From Acidisphaera sp. S103 (GTDB lineage: Bacteria; Pseudomonadota; Alphaproteobacteria; Acetobacterales; Acetobacteraceae): a stretch of DNA of 49,191 nt. How positions within the stretch are numbered: position 1 is the first letter of the stretch; each line of letters starts with the position of its first letter. Shown here piece by piece: positions 27,349-35,470 of this stretch. The notes under the pieces were generated by a model that was not told where the DNA came from, did not search any database, and saw nothing but the letters and a program-made list of their open reading frames with translations. Where the stretch lies: assembly GCF_009765975.1 (NCBI RefSeq), contig NZ_LMUJ01000060.1, positions 54,067-103,257 on the forward strand, in the 5' to 3' direction. A program made the translations under genes and the position numbers.

Positions 27349-27957
27349 CTACGCCCCTTGGTAGCCCTGGTGCCGACCGCGCAGCCGCCAGCCGCACCCG
27401 AGCAGGGCGACGCCGAAGACGATCGCGTAGAGGCCCAGCCACCAGGTCAGCACTACCGCGCCCTCCAGCGGCGCGATCACCAGCAATACGCCCCAGATCA
27501 GCGATGCCATGCCGCCCAGCCCAAGCCACCAGCGTCCGTGGCTGGTATGCAGCTTCATCGCGGCGGCCAGCATCAACCCGCCACTGATCAACGCCCATGC
27601 CGCCATCAGCAGCACGAATGCAAGGACCGCGGCCGCCGGCATGAACAACGCGATCAGTCCCATCAGCATGTTCAGCACTGCCTCCGCCAGCAGCGGGCCC
27701 CAATGGCCGTGGGCGGCGACCGCGCGTATCGACCCGATCAGGCCGATGATGCCGTCGATCATCAAATAGATGCCGAACAGGAAAGCGAGGGACAGCAGCA
27801 CCGCGCCGGGTGCGGCCAAGGCGATGATGCCGAACAGCACCGCGATCACGCCGCGCAGCATGATCGCCCACCAATGACGGGCCAGCGTGGCGCTCATCGC
27901 ATCCCGGTTCGGCCACGATGAGAGGGGTCCGGTCCCGAATGATGTGTCGCCAGCCAT
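27349..27957 (-). CDS. HdeD-family (DUF308) membrane protein
   Basis: The 202-residue protein has six hydrophobic segments arranged as in HdeD/DUF308 proteins: HWWAIMLRGVIAVLFGIIAL, LLSLAFLFGIYLMIDGIIGL, a third from ~85, and a second set including WWLGLGGMASLIWGVLLVIA and GLYAIVFGVALLGCGW. HdeD of E. coli supports acid resistance at high cell density, but most homologues have no tested role. It lies in the inner membrane. The start ATG 27957 follows GGGAGGAC; an in-frame ATG at 28218 would put 87 implausible residues in front. It is convergent with dksA. Confidence 0.88.
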   Translation of the reverse strand: MAGDTSFGTGPLSSWPNRDAMSATLARHWWAIMLRGVIAVLFGIIALAAPGAVLLSLAFLFGIYLMIDGIIGLIGSIRAVAAHGHWGPLLAEAVLNMLMGLIALFMPAAAVLAFVLLMAAWALISGGLMLAAAMKLHTSHGRWWLGLGGMASLIWGVLLVIAPLEGAVVLTWWLGLYAIVFGVALLGCGWRLRGRHQGYQGA

Positions 27958-28230
27958 GCTGTCCTCCCGCGTGAGTGGATCAGGGACCGGCGCGGCACAA
28001 GGCGGCTGAACGGTCCATCGGTTCCGGCAGTGTAACCGCATGCAGGCAGTTGTCGAGCAGTTCGTCCGGGAATACCGGCACGTGACAGGTCGATCGCACC
28101 TGTAAACGGCGGGATTTTTCCCGTTCGTGTCATTGGCAGGATAGGATATGTGCGAAAAAGCCTTGCCCGAGGTGGCATGGTTGGGATTTTGGGGATAAAG
28201 ATTTCGTACTGCGGTCATAAGGGAAGGCAG

Positions 28231-28788
28231 ATGGGTCCGGTCACGCGGGTCGGCGTCACGGTGACATTCCTGCGGATGGATCAGGCGCCTCGGGACAAGG
28301 CACCGGGTTTGGCGGCGGGATTTCAGATCGTCCGCGCCCTGGAACCTTCGGTGCCGTTCTATCGCTATCTCTACAATACCGTGGGCGCGGATTATTTGTG
28401 GTGGCTGCGCCGCACGACGCCGGACGACGAACTCGCGGCCCTGCTGCGCGACAAGGCGGTGGCGATCTATACATTATACGCGAAGGGGGAGCCGGCCGGG
28501 TTTTTCGAGCTGGATGCGCGTCCCTGGCCGGATGTGAACCTGAGCTATTTCGGCCTGATGCCCGGTGCGATCGGTCATGGCACGGGATTCGCCTTCCTGC
28601 GCGCCGCGGTGGATGAGGTTTGGCGGCATGGCGCCCGGGGCATGACGGTCAACACCTGCACGGCGGATCATCCTCGGGCGTTGCCGAATTATATCCGAGC
28701 GGGATTCCATGTCGTGCGGCAGGTGCGGGAGACGTGGGCGGTACCCAACTATCTGAATATGCGCATTCCAACCCGACTGAAGCTTTGA
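28231..28788 (+). CDS. GNAT family N-acetyltransferase
   Basis: The 185-residue protein has the GNAT fold: LLRDKAVAIYTLYAKGEPAG and FFELDARPWPDVNLSYFGLM form strands 2-4, and PGAIGHGTGFAFLRAAVDEV takes the place of the acetyl-CoA-binding loop. NTCTADHPRALPNYIRAGFH is the usual C-terminal helix-strand. It transfers an acetyl group from acetyl-CoA to an unknown amine. The frame is open to 28150; ATG 28231 has GGGAAGG upstream. Its stop overlaps the TTG start I propose for hemW, so the two genes are probably translated together. No functional link between a GNAT and heme delivery is known to me. Confidence 0.87.
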   Translation: MGPVTRVGVTVTFLRMDQAPRDKAPGLAAGFQIVRALEPSVPFYRYLYNTVGADYLWWLRRTTPDDELAALLRDKAVAIYTLYAKGEPAGFFELDARPWPDVNLSYFGLMPGAIGHGTGFAFLRAAVDEVWRHGARGMTVNTCTADHPRALPNYIRAGFHVVRQVRETWAVPNYLNMRIPTRLKL

Positions 28789-29936
28789 CCGAAGACCTCG
28801 CGCTGTACGTCCATTGGCCATTCTGTTTGGCCAAATGCCCGTATTGCGACTTTAACTCCCATGTGCGGGAGCGGATTGACCAGACCCGCTTCGCGGCGGC
28901 GCTGCGGCGGGAACTGGCCACCGAGGCGGAACGGCTGGGGCGGCGGCGGCTGACGTCGGTGTTCTTCGGCGGGGGCACGCCCAGTCTGATGGACCCGTCC
29001 ACGGTCGCGACGCTGCTGGACGACGCGGTTCGGTATTTCGATCCTGTGGATGACCTGGAGATCACGCTGGAGGCGAACCCGACCAGCATCGAGGCCGGGC
29101 GACTGGTGGATTATCGTTCGGCTGGGGTCAATCGGGTGTCGATCGGCATCCAAAGCCTTGACGAGACCGCTTTGCGCACGCTCGGGCGGCAGCACTCGGC
29201 CGGGGAAGCGGTCGCGGCGCTGGCGCTGGCCCGGCGGCTGTTTCCGCGTGTGTCGTTCGACCTGATCTATGCTCGGCCGGGCCAGGATATGGCGAGTTGG
29301 CGGGCTGAATTGCGGGCGGCGCTGACGATCGCGGCGGATCACCTGTCGCTGTACCAACTGACGATCGAGCCGGCGACGCCGTTCGAGGCGTTGCACCGGC
29401 AGGGGAAGATCGTGTTGCCGGATGAGGATACCGCCGCGGCGCTGTATGACGCCACCGAGGAGGAATGCGTTCGGGCTGGATTGCTGGCGTATGAAATCTC
29501 CAACTACGCCCGGCCGGGGCAGGAGAGCCGGCATAATCTGGCGTACTGGCGGTATCTCGATTACGCGGGCATCGGACCGGGGGCGCATGGGCGGGTTACG
29601 GTGGGCGGGGTGTTGCTCGCGACCCGGCGGCACCGGGCGCCGGAGCCTTGGGCCGAACGGGTGGAGCGGACCGGGACCGGACTGACGACGGATGAGCCGG
29701 TCCCAGCCGAGGAGCGCGCGCGGGAGGGTCTGCTGATGGGGTTGCGGCTGGCGGAGGGGATCGAACTGGGCCGGTTCGAGACGCGAACGGGCCGGACGCT
29801 GGCGCAATCGGTGGATGTTGGGGTGCTGGGCCGGTGCATCGAGGAAGGCTATCTGACGCTGACGCCGGAGCGGCTGGTGGCGACCCGGGAAGGGCGGATA
29901 CGGCTGGATTCGCTGCTGGCGGCGCTGGTGGCTTAA
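28785..29936 (+). CDS. hemW: radical SAM heme chaperone HemW
   Basis: The 383-residue protein has LALYVHWPFCLAKCPYCDFN at its start, giving the radical SAM cluster ligands CxxxCxxC (Cys14, 18, 21), then VFFGGGTPSLM, EANPTSIEAG, and VNRVSIGIQSLDETALRTLG. The HemW family (formerly called coproporphyrinogen III oxidase-like) binds heme and passes it to target proteins. The C-terminal HemN-type domain contains YEISNYARPGQESRHNLAYW. There is no ATG at the proper place. TTG 28785 yields the exact family start and overlaps the GNAT stop codon; GTG 28734 is the alternative. In most proteobacteria hemW follows rdgB, which is absent here. Confidence 0.92.
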   Translation: MTEDLALYVHWPFCLAKCPYCDFNSHVRERIDQTRFAAALRRELATEAERLGRRRLTSVFFGGGTPSLMDPSTVATLLDDAVRYFDPVDDLEITLEANPTSIEAGRLVDYRSAGVNRVSIGIQSLDETALRTLGRQHSAGEAVAALALARRLFPRVSFDLIYARPGQDMASWRAELRAALTIAADHLSLYQLTIEPATPFEALHRQGKIVLPDEDTAAALYDATEEECVRAGLLAYEISNYARPGQESRHNLAYWRYLDYAGIGPGAHGRVTVGGVLLATRRHRAPEPWAERVERTGTGLTTDEPVPAEERAREGLLMGLRLAEGIELGRFETRTGRTLAQSVDVGVLGRCIEEGYLTLTPERLVATREGRIRLDSLLAALVA

Positions 29937-30003
29937 GGGGGGATCTCTGAGGGCGAACTAATACCGGCGGCTGTTGATGTTGACCCTTCGGCCATTGCCG
30001 TGC

Positions 30004-30026
30004 CACCGTCATGGTGGGCGCAGGCC
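30004..30026. repeat. left half of a hairpin repeat split by the IS element
   Basis: CACCGTCATGGTGGGCGCAG followed by GCC ends at the IS boundary. Beyond the IS, 31563-31570 reads CCCACCAT. Joined, ATGGTGGGC and GCCCACCAT form a perfect nine-base stem. An intact relative is at 38396-38417. The 90 bp between hemW and this site show nothing else. Confidence 0.7.
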
Positions 30027-30028
30027 TC

Positions 30029-31559
30029 TACAACCGGGCACCTTGGTAACACTTCAGACCGGGCACATGGGTAACAGGTTTCCTGATTTGTTTGCACCAA
30101 TTGTCGCGCATCCGGTTTCTTGGTTCGGCTGAAGCGGGCCGTTTCTTCGTCCCGGCCTAATGTCCCGCCGGCACAGGGTTCACCGCGGTCAAGGATGGCT
30201 TTCAAGCCACCGCCTCGGCGGCGCGTAGCGTCCTTGAGGGCGGCGAACCCTGTGCCAGGCTCGGCCAGGTTGGGTTCTGCCTCACGCCGCGGTTTCGGTG
30301 CTCGCGACCGGCGTCAGCCGGATCAATCCGGACCGTCTGATCTTGTTCGTCTCGGCATCCAGCGTCGCAAGATCGAAGTTACGGAACCGGATCGCCCAAT
30401 GGCCGTCATCGCGCCGGGCCAAACCAATCATCTCCCCACGCAAGGCCTCCGAAACATAAACGGCTTCGTCCCGCCACCTGATGTTGCCAGAACTGCCAAC
30501 CGGCCGGACATGATGGTCCGCCGGATAGTCCCACACCCGGATCGTCTCAGGATAGCGCCGGGCCGAAGACTGATACAGCTCCGCCGGGCACCGCTGTGCC
30601 AACGCCTCATGCGGCCGGTTGGCGTTGAAGTCATTCCGCCAAATATCGAATTTCGCCTGCTGCGCCACAACCGTCTTGGCTGGCGGGTGCGCCGTATCCT
30701 CACCCAGCGTGCGGTGCATCCGCTCGTGCCGTCCGTTCTGGTCCGGTCGCCCTGGCGCGATCCGGTCGGGCCAGATGTCCAGCTTCAACAGCCAGACCGA
30801 GAAACCCGTCAGCCCACCCAGCCCAGTGCGACTGGCAAACGGTGAGCCATTGTCGGTGCGCAGCGCGCGCGGCAAACCATGGCTGATGAACAACTCCGTC
30901 AGGATGGCTTTTACTTCCGCCGCCGTGGTTCTTGGCACGGCCCGGCACGCCAGAAGATAGCGGCTGTAGCCATCAGTCACGGTGAAAGGCTCACAGCGCA
31001 CCCCATTGCCGGTGCGGAACCAACCCTTGAAATCCGCCGCCCAGCTCTCGTTGGGCGCCGTCGGCTCGATCTGCGGCCGGGCTCGCGAAGGTTCGTGTGA
31101 TCGTCGAAGCCGCAGCTCCGAAAGTCCCTCACGTTTGAGAAGGTCGCCCACTGTGCTGGCAGCCGGCCACTTGATCCCCGGTTTATCCCGTTCCAGACGC
31201 GCCAAAAGCTTACGAGGGCCCCAGGTCGGGCGCACCTGACGCAACGCCAGCAGTGCGTCAGAGACATCCACCTCCATCATCGGCGACATGGTGTGACGTG
31301 CAGAACTTCGGTCCGCCAGCCCAGCCACCCCCAGCGCGCCGTAGCGGTGAAGCCATTTGTAGCCGGTCTTGCGGCTGATCGCGAACCGCAGGCACAGCGC
31401 GCTCATGGGTTCTTCGGCACGCAGGCACGCCGCAATAAAGCACAGACGCTGGTTCATCACACTCTCCACCGCCCACCCCATGGCTCGCTCCTCCAGACCA
31501 AAATCCAGAGTGTTACCCATGTGCCCGGTCTAAAGTGTTACCAATGTAGCCGGTCTGTA
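30029..31559. mobile_element. IS481-family insertion sequence (~1.53 kb)
   Basis: The element carries one transposase gene on the minus strand. Imperfect terminal inverted repeats begin TACA-ACCGGGCACCTTGGTA on the left and (reversed) TACAGACCGGCTACATTGGT on the right. Each end holds two copies of a unit ending GGTAACA, about 28 bp apart, which are likely transposase binding sites. The exact outer bases and the target duplication could not be fixed. It has inserted in a hairpin repeat of the kind seen at 38.39 kb. Confidence 0.85.
30282..31481 (-). CDS. IS481-family transposase
   Basis: The 399-residue protein has an N-terminal helix-turn-helix (ISRKTGYKWLHRYGALGVAG) and a DDE integrase core. 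The core acidic residues are in WAADFKGWF (D), ALRTDNGSPF (D) and QNGRHERMHRTL (E). The remainder includes FNANRPHEALAQRCPAELY, typical for the family. Reading frame and catalytic residues are intact, so the enzyme is probably active. GGAGGAGCG lies before ATG 31481; an in-frame ATG at 31520 lies inside the terminal repeat and is less likely. It is the only gene of the element. Confidence 0.94.
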   Translation of the reverse strand: MGWAVESVMNQRLCFIAACLRAEEPMSALCLRFAISRKTGYKWLHRYGALGVAGLADRSSARHTMSPMMEVDVSDALLALRQVRPTWGPRKLLARLERDKPGIKWPAASTVGDLLKREGLSELRLRRSHEPSRARPQIEPTAPNESWAADFKGWFRTGNGVRCEPFTVTDGYSRYLLACRAVPRTTAAEVKAILTELFISHGLPRALRTDNGSPFASRTGLGGLTGFSVWLLKLDIWPDRIAPGRPDQNGRHERMHRTLGEDTAHPPAKTVVAQQAKFDIWRNDFNANRPHEALAQRCPAELYQSSARRYPETIRVWDYPADHHVRPVGSSGNIRWRDEAVYVSEALRGEMIGLARRDDGHWAIRFRNFDLATLDAETNKIRRSGLIRLTPVASTETAA

Positions 31560-31598
31560 CCACCCACCATCTACGCCTTTGTTTTCGCACGTAAAAAC

Positions 31599-31715
31599 CG
31601 TTGAGGCTGCCTCTTGACCCGTCATGGCCCGGTGTCAGTCCGGGCCATCTGCCCCAGTAAGGGCGCCAGCCCAAACGGCTCGGACGCCGCTGGCCCAAGA
31701 CAACGCTGGTCAACG
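31599..31715. repeat. CGTCATGGCCCGG palindromic element (117-bp copy)
   Basis: The copy starts CGTTGAGGC and ends TCAACG, so its ends are inverted. It contains GTCATGGCCCGG...GTCCGGGCCATC as a strong hairpin, then CCCCAGTAAG and GGACGCCGCTGGCCCAAGAC. The copy at 47404-47538 has the same order of parts. It lies in the 225 bp between the IS and the GlxA-type gene; nothing else is seen there. Confidence 0.8.
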
Positions 31716-31784
31716 AAGCCCCTCAACCCTACGCCGGACCACCGCCGCGATAGAACGCCCAATCACCCCACCAACCACAGCCCC

Positions 31785-32735
31785 TCAGACCATCGCCTCG
31801 GCACGCGCGTTGCGGCGAATCACCTGCGGCGGTTGACCGAACGCACGCAGGAACGCACGACGCATGCGATCCCGATCGGCAAACCCGGTTTCACGCGCAA
31901 CGACGTCGATCGGATGACGCCCCTGTTCCATCATCAGCCGCGCGGCCTCGACGCGCAGGTTCTCCACCGCCTTGGCGGGCGACTGCCCGGTTTCAGCATG
32001 GAACGCCCGGCTGAACTGCCGCGGACTCAGATGCGCGGCCTTCGCCAGTTCCTCGACGGAAAGCGGCGTCCGCAGGTTCTTCTTCGCATAAGCCAGCGCG
32101 CTCTGAATCCGATCGGATTTGGGTTCCAGTTCCAGCAGCGCCGAATACTGCGACTGCCCACCCGCGCGCCGATGGTAGACCACCAGCTTCTTCGCGACGG
32201 ACCGAGCCACGTCCGAACCCAGATCCTTCTCGACCATCGCCAGCGCCAGGTCGATGCCCGCGCTCATCCCCGCCGACGTCCAGACCGGGCCGTCGATGAT
32301 GAAAATCCGGTCTTCCTCCACCCTGACATCGGGGAAACGCGCCTGCAGGTCCCGCGCGTGGAACCAATGTGTGGTCGCGCGCCGGTCGTCGAGCAGGCCA
32401 GCCTCGGCGAGAATGAACGCACCGGTGCAGATCGACCCGACCCGTCGGGATACCGGCGCCGTCTCGCGCAGGAAAGCAAGAAGACCGGGCGTCGATGGCG
32501 CGACCATCGTGCTGCCGAACACGATCAACGTGTCGAACGCCGCCTCATCAGGCACCGTCGTTTCGACCACAATCCCCACCGAGGAACGCACCGGACCGCC
32601 CGCTTCGGACAGCAGATGCACGTCGTAAACCGTGTCATCCGCCTCCAGGTTGGCAAACTCGAAAACCGAGACCGCGGCAAAGTCCATGATCTGGAAGCCG
32701 GGCGAAATGAGAAATCCGACCCGCTGCATGGTCAT
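31785..32735 (-). CDS. GlxA-family transcriptional regulator (DJ-1/PfpI + AraC)
   Basis: The 316-residue protein has an N-terminal DJ-1/PfpI-like domain (~1-180) with GSICTGAFILAEAGLLDDRR and ATTHW, in the region where the family has its nucleophile-elbow cysteine. The C-terminal AraC-type DNA-binding domain (~215-316) includes LSVEELAKAAHLSPRQFSRA and MEQGRHPIDVVARETGFADR. Such regulators sense small metabolites and usually activate a neighbouring gene. It is divergent from an SDR gene 109 bp away, which is a common arrangement. A GTCG-CTTATA-CGAC palindrome in between is a candidate binding site. ATG 32735 gives a full family N-terminus (MQRVGFLISPGF at the third codon). Confidence 0.92.
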   Translation of the reverse strand: MTMQRVGFLISPGFQIMDFAAVSVFEFANLEADDTVYDVHLLSEAGGPVRSSVGIVVETTVPDEAAFDTLIVFGSTMVAPSTPGLLAFLRETAPVSRRVGSICTGAFILAEAGLLDDRRATTHWFHARDLQARFPDVRVEEDRIFIIDGPVWTSAGMSAGIDLALAMVEKDLGSDVARSVAKKLVVYHRRAGGQSQYSALLELEPKSDRIQSALAYAKKNLRTPLSVEELAKAAHLSPRQFSRAFHAETGQSPAKAVENLRVEAARLMMEQGRHPIDVVARETGFADRDRMRRAFLRAFGQPPQVIRRNARAEAMV

Positions 32736-32754
32736 CCCCCTACGATGTCCTAAA

Positions 32755-32772
32755 ACGTCGCTTATACGACAT
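32755..32772. promoter_or_regulatory. possible operator between GlxA-type regulator and SDR
   Basis: ACGTCG (32755-32760) and CGACAT (32767-32772) are inverted around CTTATA, with one mismatch at the fifth pair. A further ATGTCG occurs 10 bases on. The AT-rich centre may also serve as a -10 element. Confidence 0.3.
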
Positions 32773-32844
32773 TTCGGTCAATGTCGAGGCTGACTAATTG
32801 TCTCCCCAACACCGCGGGCATCCCGTCCGCCAGGAGACAGCATC

Positions 32845-33660
32845 ATGGCTTCCATCGAAAACAAGGGCACCGCCCTGGTCACCGGCGCCTCATCGGGCAT
32901 CGGCGCCGTCTACGCCAACCGCCTCGCGCATCAGGGCTACGACCTGATCCTGGTCGCCCGCAACCGGGATCGGCTGCGTCAACTGGCCGACCGGCTGACC
33001 ACCGAAACCGGCCGCTCCATCGAAATCGTCACCGCGGACCTGAACAACAAAGCCGACGTCGCCCGCGTCGAGACCGTCCTGCGCACCGACGCCAGCATCA
33101 CCATGCTGGTCAACAACGCCGGCGTCGGCGCCACCGCGCCGCTGCTGCAGTCGGACATCGACAAGATGGATGAGATGATCGCGCTCAACGTCGGTGCGCT
33201 GACCCGTCTGACCTACGCCGTGGCCCCCGCGTTCGTCGCCCGCGGCCGCGGGACGATCATCAACATCGCCTCCGTCGTCGCGATCGCGCCTGAAATACTC
33301 AACGGCGTCTATGGTGCCAGCAAAGCCTTCGTGCTCGCCCTCAGCCAGTCGCTGCAACATGAGCTCGCCGACAAGGGTGTGCGCATCCAGGCGGTCCTGC
33401 CCGGGGCGACCGCCACCGAGTTCTGGGACATCGCCGGCCTGCCGGTCCACAACCTTCCCACCGCCTGGGTGATGTCCGCCGAAGACATGGTCGACGCCGC
33501 CCTGGCCGGGCTGGAACAGGGTGAGGTCGTTACAATCCCGGCGCTGCCCGACCAAACCGAATGGGACACGTTCGAGGCCGCTCGGCGGGCAATGTCCGGC
33601 CGGCTATCGAACGCCGCCCCGGCCGCCCGGTACAACGTTCGCCAACCAGCCGAGGCGTGA
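32845..33660 (+). CDS. short-chain dehydrogenase/reductase
   Basis: The 271-residue protein is a classical SDR: TALVTGASSGIGAVYANRLA (TGxxxGxG cofactor loop), LVNNAGVGATAPLL, the catalytic serine in INIASVVAIAPE, and YGASKAFV with the YxxxK pair. The basic residue after the second strand (ARNRDRLRQL) suggests NADP preference. It oxidises or reduces an unknown alcohol/ketone. AGGAGA precedes ATG 32845. It is divergent from a GlxA-type regulator, its probable controller, and is followed one base later by a small secreted protein, so the two make an operon. Confidence 0.92.
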   Translation: MASIENKGTALVTGASSGIGAVYANRLAHQGYDLILVARNRDRLRQLADRLTTETGRSIEIVTADLNNKADVARVETVLRTDASITMLVNNAGVGATAPLLQSDIDKMDEMIALNVGALTRLTYAVAPAFVARGRGTIINIASVVAIAPEILNGVYGASKAFVLALSQSLQHELADKGVRIQAVLPGATATEFWDIAGLPVHNLPTAWVMSAEDMVDAALAGLEQGEVVTIPALPDQTEWDTFEAARRAMSGRLSNAAPAARYNVRQPAEA

Positions 33661-33661
33661 C

Positions 33662-34042
33662 ATGACGAACGCTACGACGGCAGCCGGCATCCTGGCAGCG
33701 GTCCTGGCGGCCGTTGCCCCGGCTGCATCCGCCACGCAGCCCGACCGGACGGTGCGCGAAGGCCAGGCCGTGGTGACTGAACTGAGCGCCACCACCTCGG
33801 CCGTCACCTATTGGGTCAGTCAGGCCGATGGTTGGCACGTGGTGACCACGGTGGACTCGGTGACAGGGCAGGGGGGCGATACGGAAAAGCATGCCGTGGT
33901 GCGTTTCGCCTCACTGCTGCTGCCAGGCCAATCGCAATTCGTCTCGGTCCCCTTTGCCGTCGGCCAGCAGCAACAGGTGCTGCGTATCCGCCGCCGCGGT
34001 GACAAGGTCGAGGCAGCGCTGGTCCCCAACCCCTCGAGTTGA
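33662..34042 (+). CDS. small secreted protein of unknown function
   Basis: The 126-residue product starts with a signal peptide (MTNATTAAGILAAVLAAVAP, cleavage near ASA-TQ). The mature part has beta-strand character (VTELSATTSAVTYWVSQADG, HAVVRFASLLLPGQSQFVSV). There are no cysteines and no lipobox. I do not recognise the family. It starts one base after the SDR stop codon and should be translated from the same message, so it may belong to the same GlxA-controlled response. A strong hairpin follows the gene at 34057-34083. The ATG at 33662 is the sensible start; the open frame upstream overlaps the SDR. Confidence 0.8.
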   Translation: MTNATTAAGILAAVLAAVAPAASATQPDRTVREGQAVVTELSATTSAVTYWVSQADGWHVVTTVDSVTGQGGDTEKHAVVRFASLLLPGQSQFVSVPFAVGQQQQVLRIRRRGDKVEAALVPNPSS

Positions 34043-34056
34043 CCGCTATCCGGTGA

Positions 34057-34083
34057 GGAGGAGATCGTGTCCCGATCTCCTCC
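34057..34083. terminator. hairpin between convergent genes
   Basis: GGAGGAGATCG (34057-34067) and CGATCTCCTCC (34073-34083) form a perfect 11-bp stem with a five-base loop. It is placed between the stop of the small secreted protein (34042) and the stop of the NIPSNAP gene (34093). No T-run follows on either side, so it could be a bidirectional terminator or an mRNA 3'-end stabiliser. Confidence 0.6.
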
Positions 34084-34092
34084 CTCCGGAAA

Positions 34093-34416
34093 CTACCGGT
34101 TGATCGGCGCGAACGCCGCCGGTGTCATCAGGCTGTTCTTCTGGGCGATCAGATACCCAGCCTCGCCGTTCTTCTGCACGTACGCCTGCCACTCCGGATC
34201 GGCGGCCATCGCGGCCCGCTTGGTGGCCCGGTCGGCGGCATCCTTGTAAACCCAGATGTGGACATAGGTGTTTACTTCACCCGACTCCGTGATCAGCCAG
34301 GCCAGCGGTTGGCCCAGGTGCCGGGTCTGCGCCTTCAGGCCGAATTCCTGATACAGCGCCGCCTGCTTGGCCATGGTGCCCGGCTTCACGGTGTAGGTGC
34401 GATGATCGATGAGCAT
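34093..34416 (-). CDS. NIPSNAP family protein
   Basis: The 107-residue protein fits the NIPSNAP ferredoxin-like domain: LIDHRTYTVKPGTMAKQAAL, the segment GQPLAWLITESGEVNTYVHI, then WVYKDAADRATKRAAMAADP and EWQAYV. Proteins of this family are small dimers of alpha/beta fold, and their bacterial role is unknown. It may act in catabolism of small aromatic or other molecules, as relatives often lie in such operons. It is 42 bp downstream of the Met-sulfoxide reductase gene (same strand) and may share its transcript. The start is ATG 34416 with GGAGAG upstream. Confidence 0.9.
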   Translation of the reverse strand: MLIDHRTYTVKPGTMAKQAALYQEFGLKAQTRHLGQPLAWLITESGEVNTYVHIWVYKDAADRATKRAAMAADPEWQAYVQKNGEAGYLIAQKNSLMTPAAFAPINR

Positions 34417-34458
34417 AGGTTCTCTCCCCTGTGGGCGCGCCGCGGACTCGCGACGCGA

Positions 34459-34953
34459 TCAAACAGGCCGAACGGAGCCCAGGTGACGAACGATGATCGC
34501 CACCAATGCCTCGCAACCGGCCTGATCGAGCGCATCGAAGCGCGCCGGCAGCGGGCTGTCCAGGTCCAGTACGCCAATCAGGGTGTCGCCGCGCATCAGC
34601 GGCACCACCAGTTCGGAACGCGAGACCGAATCGCAGGCAATATGACCGGGAAATTCATGCACATCGGGCACCAGCACTGACTGGCGCCGTTCTGCGGATG
34701 TGCCGCAGACGCCTTTGCCCATGGCAATGCGAACACACGCCGGCTTGCCCTGGAACGGCCCCAGGACCAGTTCCCGCCCGCGCAACAGATAAAAACCCGC
34801 CCAGTTCAGCGAGGGCAGGCCATGATAGATCGCCGCCGCGGCATTGGCCAAATTGGCGGTGAAATCGCTCTCACCCGCCAGCAATCCGTCGATCTGACTG
34901 GCCAGGTCGTCGTACAACCCAGCCTTGCCATCATGTGATGGAAAATCGTTCAT
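34459..34953 (-). CDS. msrC: free methionine-(R)-sulfoxide reductase (GAF domain)
   Basis: The 164-residue protein is a single GAF domain of the fRMsr type. The three conserved cysteines are present: Cys73 in GKPACVRIAMGKGVCGTSAE, Cys83 in the same block, and Cys107 in FPGHIACDSVSRSELVVPLM. The enzyme reduces free L-methionine-(R)-sulfoxide with thioredoxin and so protects the methionine pool against oxidants. WAGFYLLRGRELVLGPFQGK is also typical. Length is normal. It is followed 42 bp later by the NIPSNAP gene. A MarR-type gene lies 109 bp upstream on the same strand and could be its regulator, but there is no proof. Confidence 0.93.
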   Translation of the reverse strand: MNDFPSHDGKAGLYDDLASQIDGLLAGESDFTANLANAAAAIYHGLPSLNWAGFYLLRGRELVLGPFQGKPACVRIAMGKGVCGTSAERRQSVLVPDVHEFPGHIACDSVSRSELVVPLMRGDTLIGVLDLDSPLPARFDALDQAGCEALVAIIVRHLGSVRPV

Positions 34954-35062
34954 CCTCGCCCCCCTCTGTCACGGTCGCCGGCACGCCGCACCGGAACGAT
35001 AATCCCGGACCGAAGCACCGTGGCAAGAGGCGGCCGGGCCGCGAATCGACGCGGCCCGAATG

Positions 35063-35470
35063 TCAGTGCGTCGCCCGAGCCGGTTCGCCGGCGCGTGCCC
35101 GGCCTGGTGCCGGTTCGGCGGAAATCCGCATGGTCGTCGCGGCGTCGCGCAGGATCGTCCGCATCTCCCGCAGGAACGCCATGCCGGTCGCGGTGCGTTG
35201 CACCAGGACACTGCGGCGATCCAGCGGATCGGTCTTCCGGCGCACCAGGTCGAACTCCGACAGGCGATCCAACGCCCGCGTGATCGCCGGCTTCGACACG
35301 CCCAGTTTTCCGGCTAGCCCACGGACGGTCTGCGCCTCGGTTTCCAGATAGCACGTCAGGAAAACACCAAGCTGTCGGGCGGACAGATCAGGACCGTCGC
35401 GGCGGACGAGCTCCACGATCGCGGTTCGCAGGATTCCGGCCAGACCGTCGCTAACTTCGTTTGTGATCAT
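35063..35470 (-). CDS. MarR-family transcriptional regulator
   Basis: The 135-residue protein contains the winged helix-turn-helix of the MarR family: LSARQLGVFLTCYLETEAQT, recognition helix GVSKPAITRALDRLSEFDLV, and the wing RRKTDPLDRRSVLVQRTATG. It is on the short side, but both dimerisation helices seem present (NEVSDGLAGILRTAIVELVR and the C-terminal helix). The ligand is unknown. No divergent gene lies close; the 578 bp upstream are without a gene. Downstream on the same strand is the Met-sulfoxide reductase gene. The start ATG 35470 is followed by a standard N-terminus. Confidence 0.9.
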   Translation of the reverse strand: MITNEVSDGLAGILRTAIVELVRRDGPDLSARQLGVFLTCYLETEAQTVRGLAGKLGVSKPAITRALDRLSEFDLVRRKTDPLDRRSVLVQRTATGMAFLREMRTILRDAATTMRISAEPAPGRARAGEPARATH

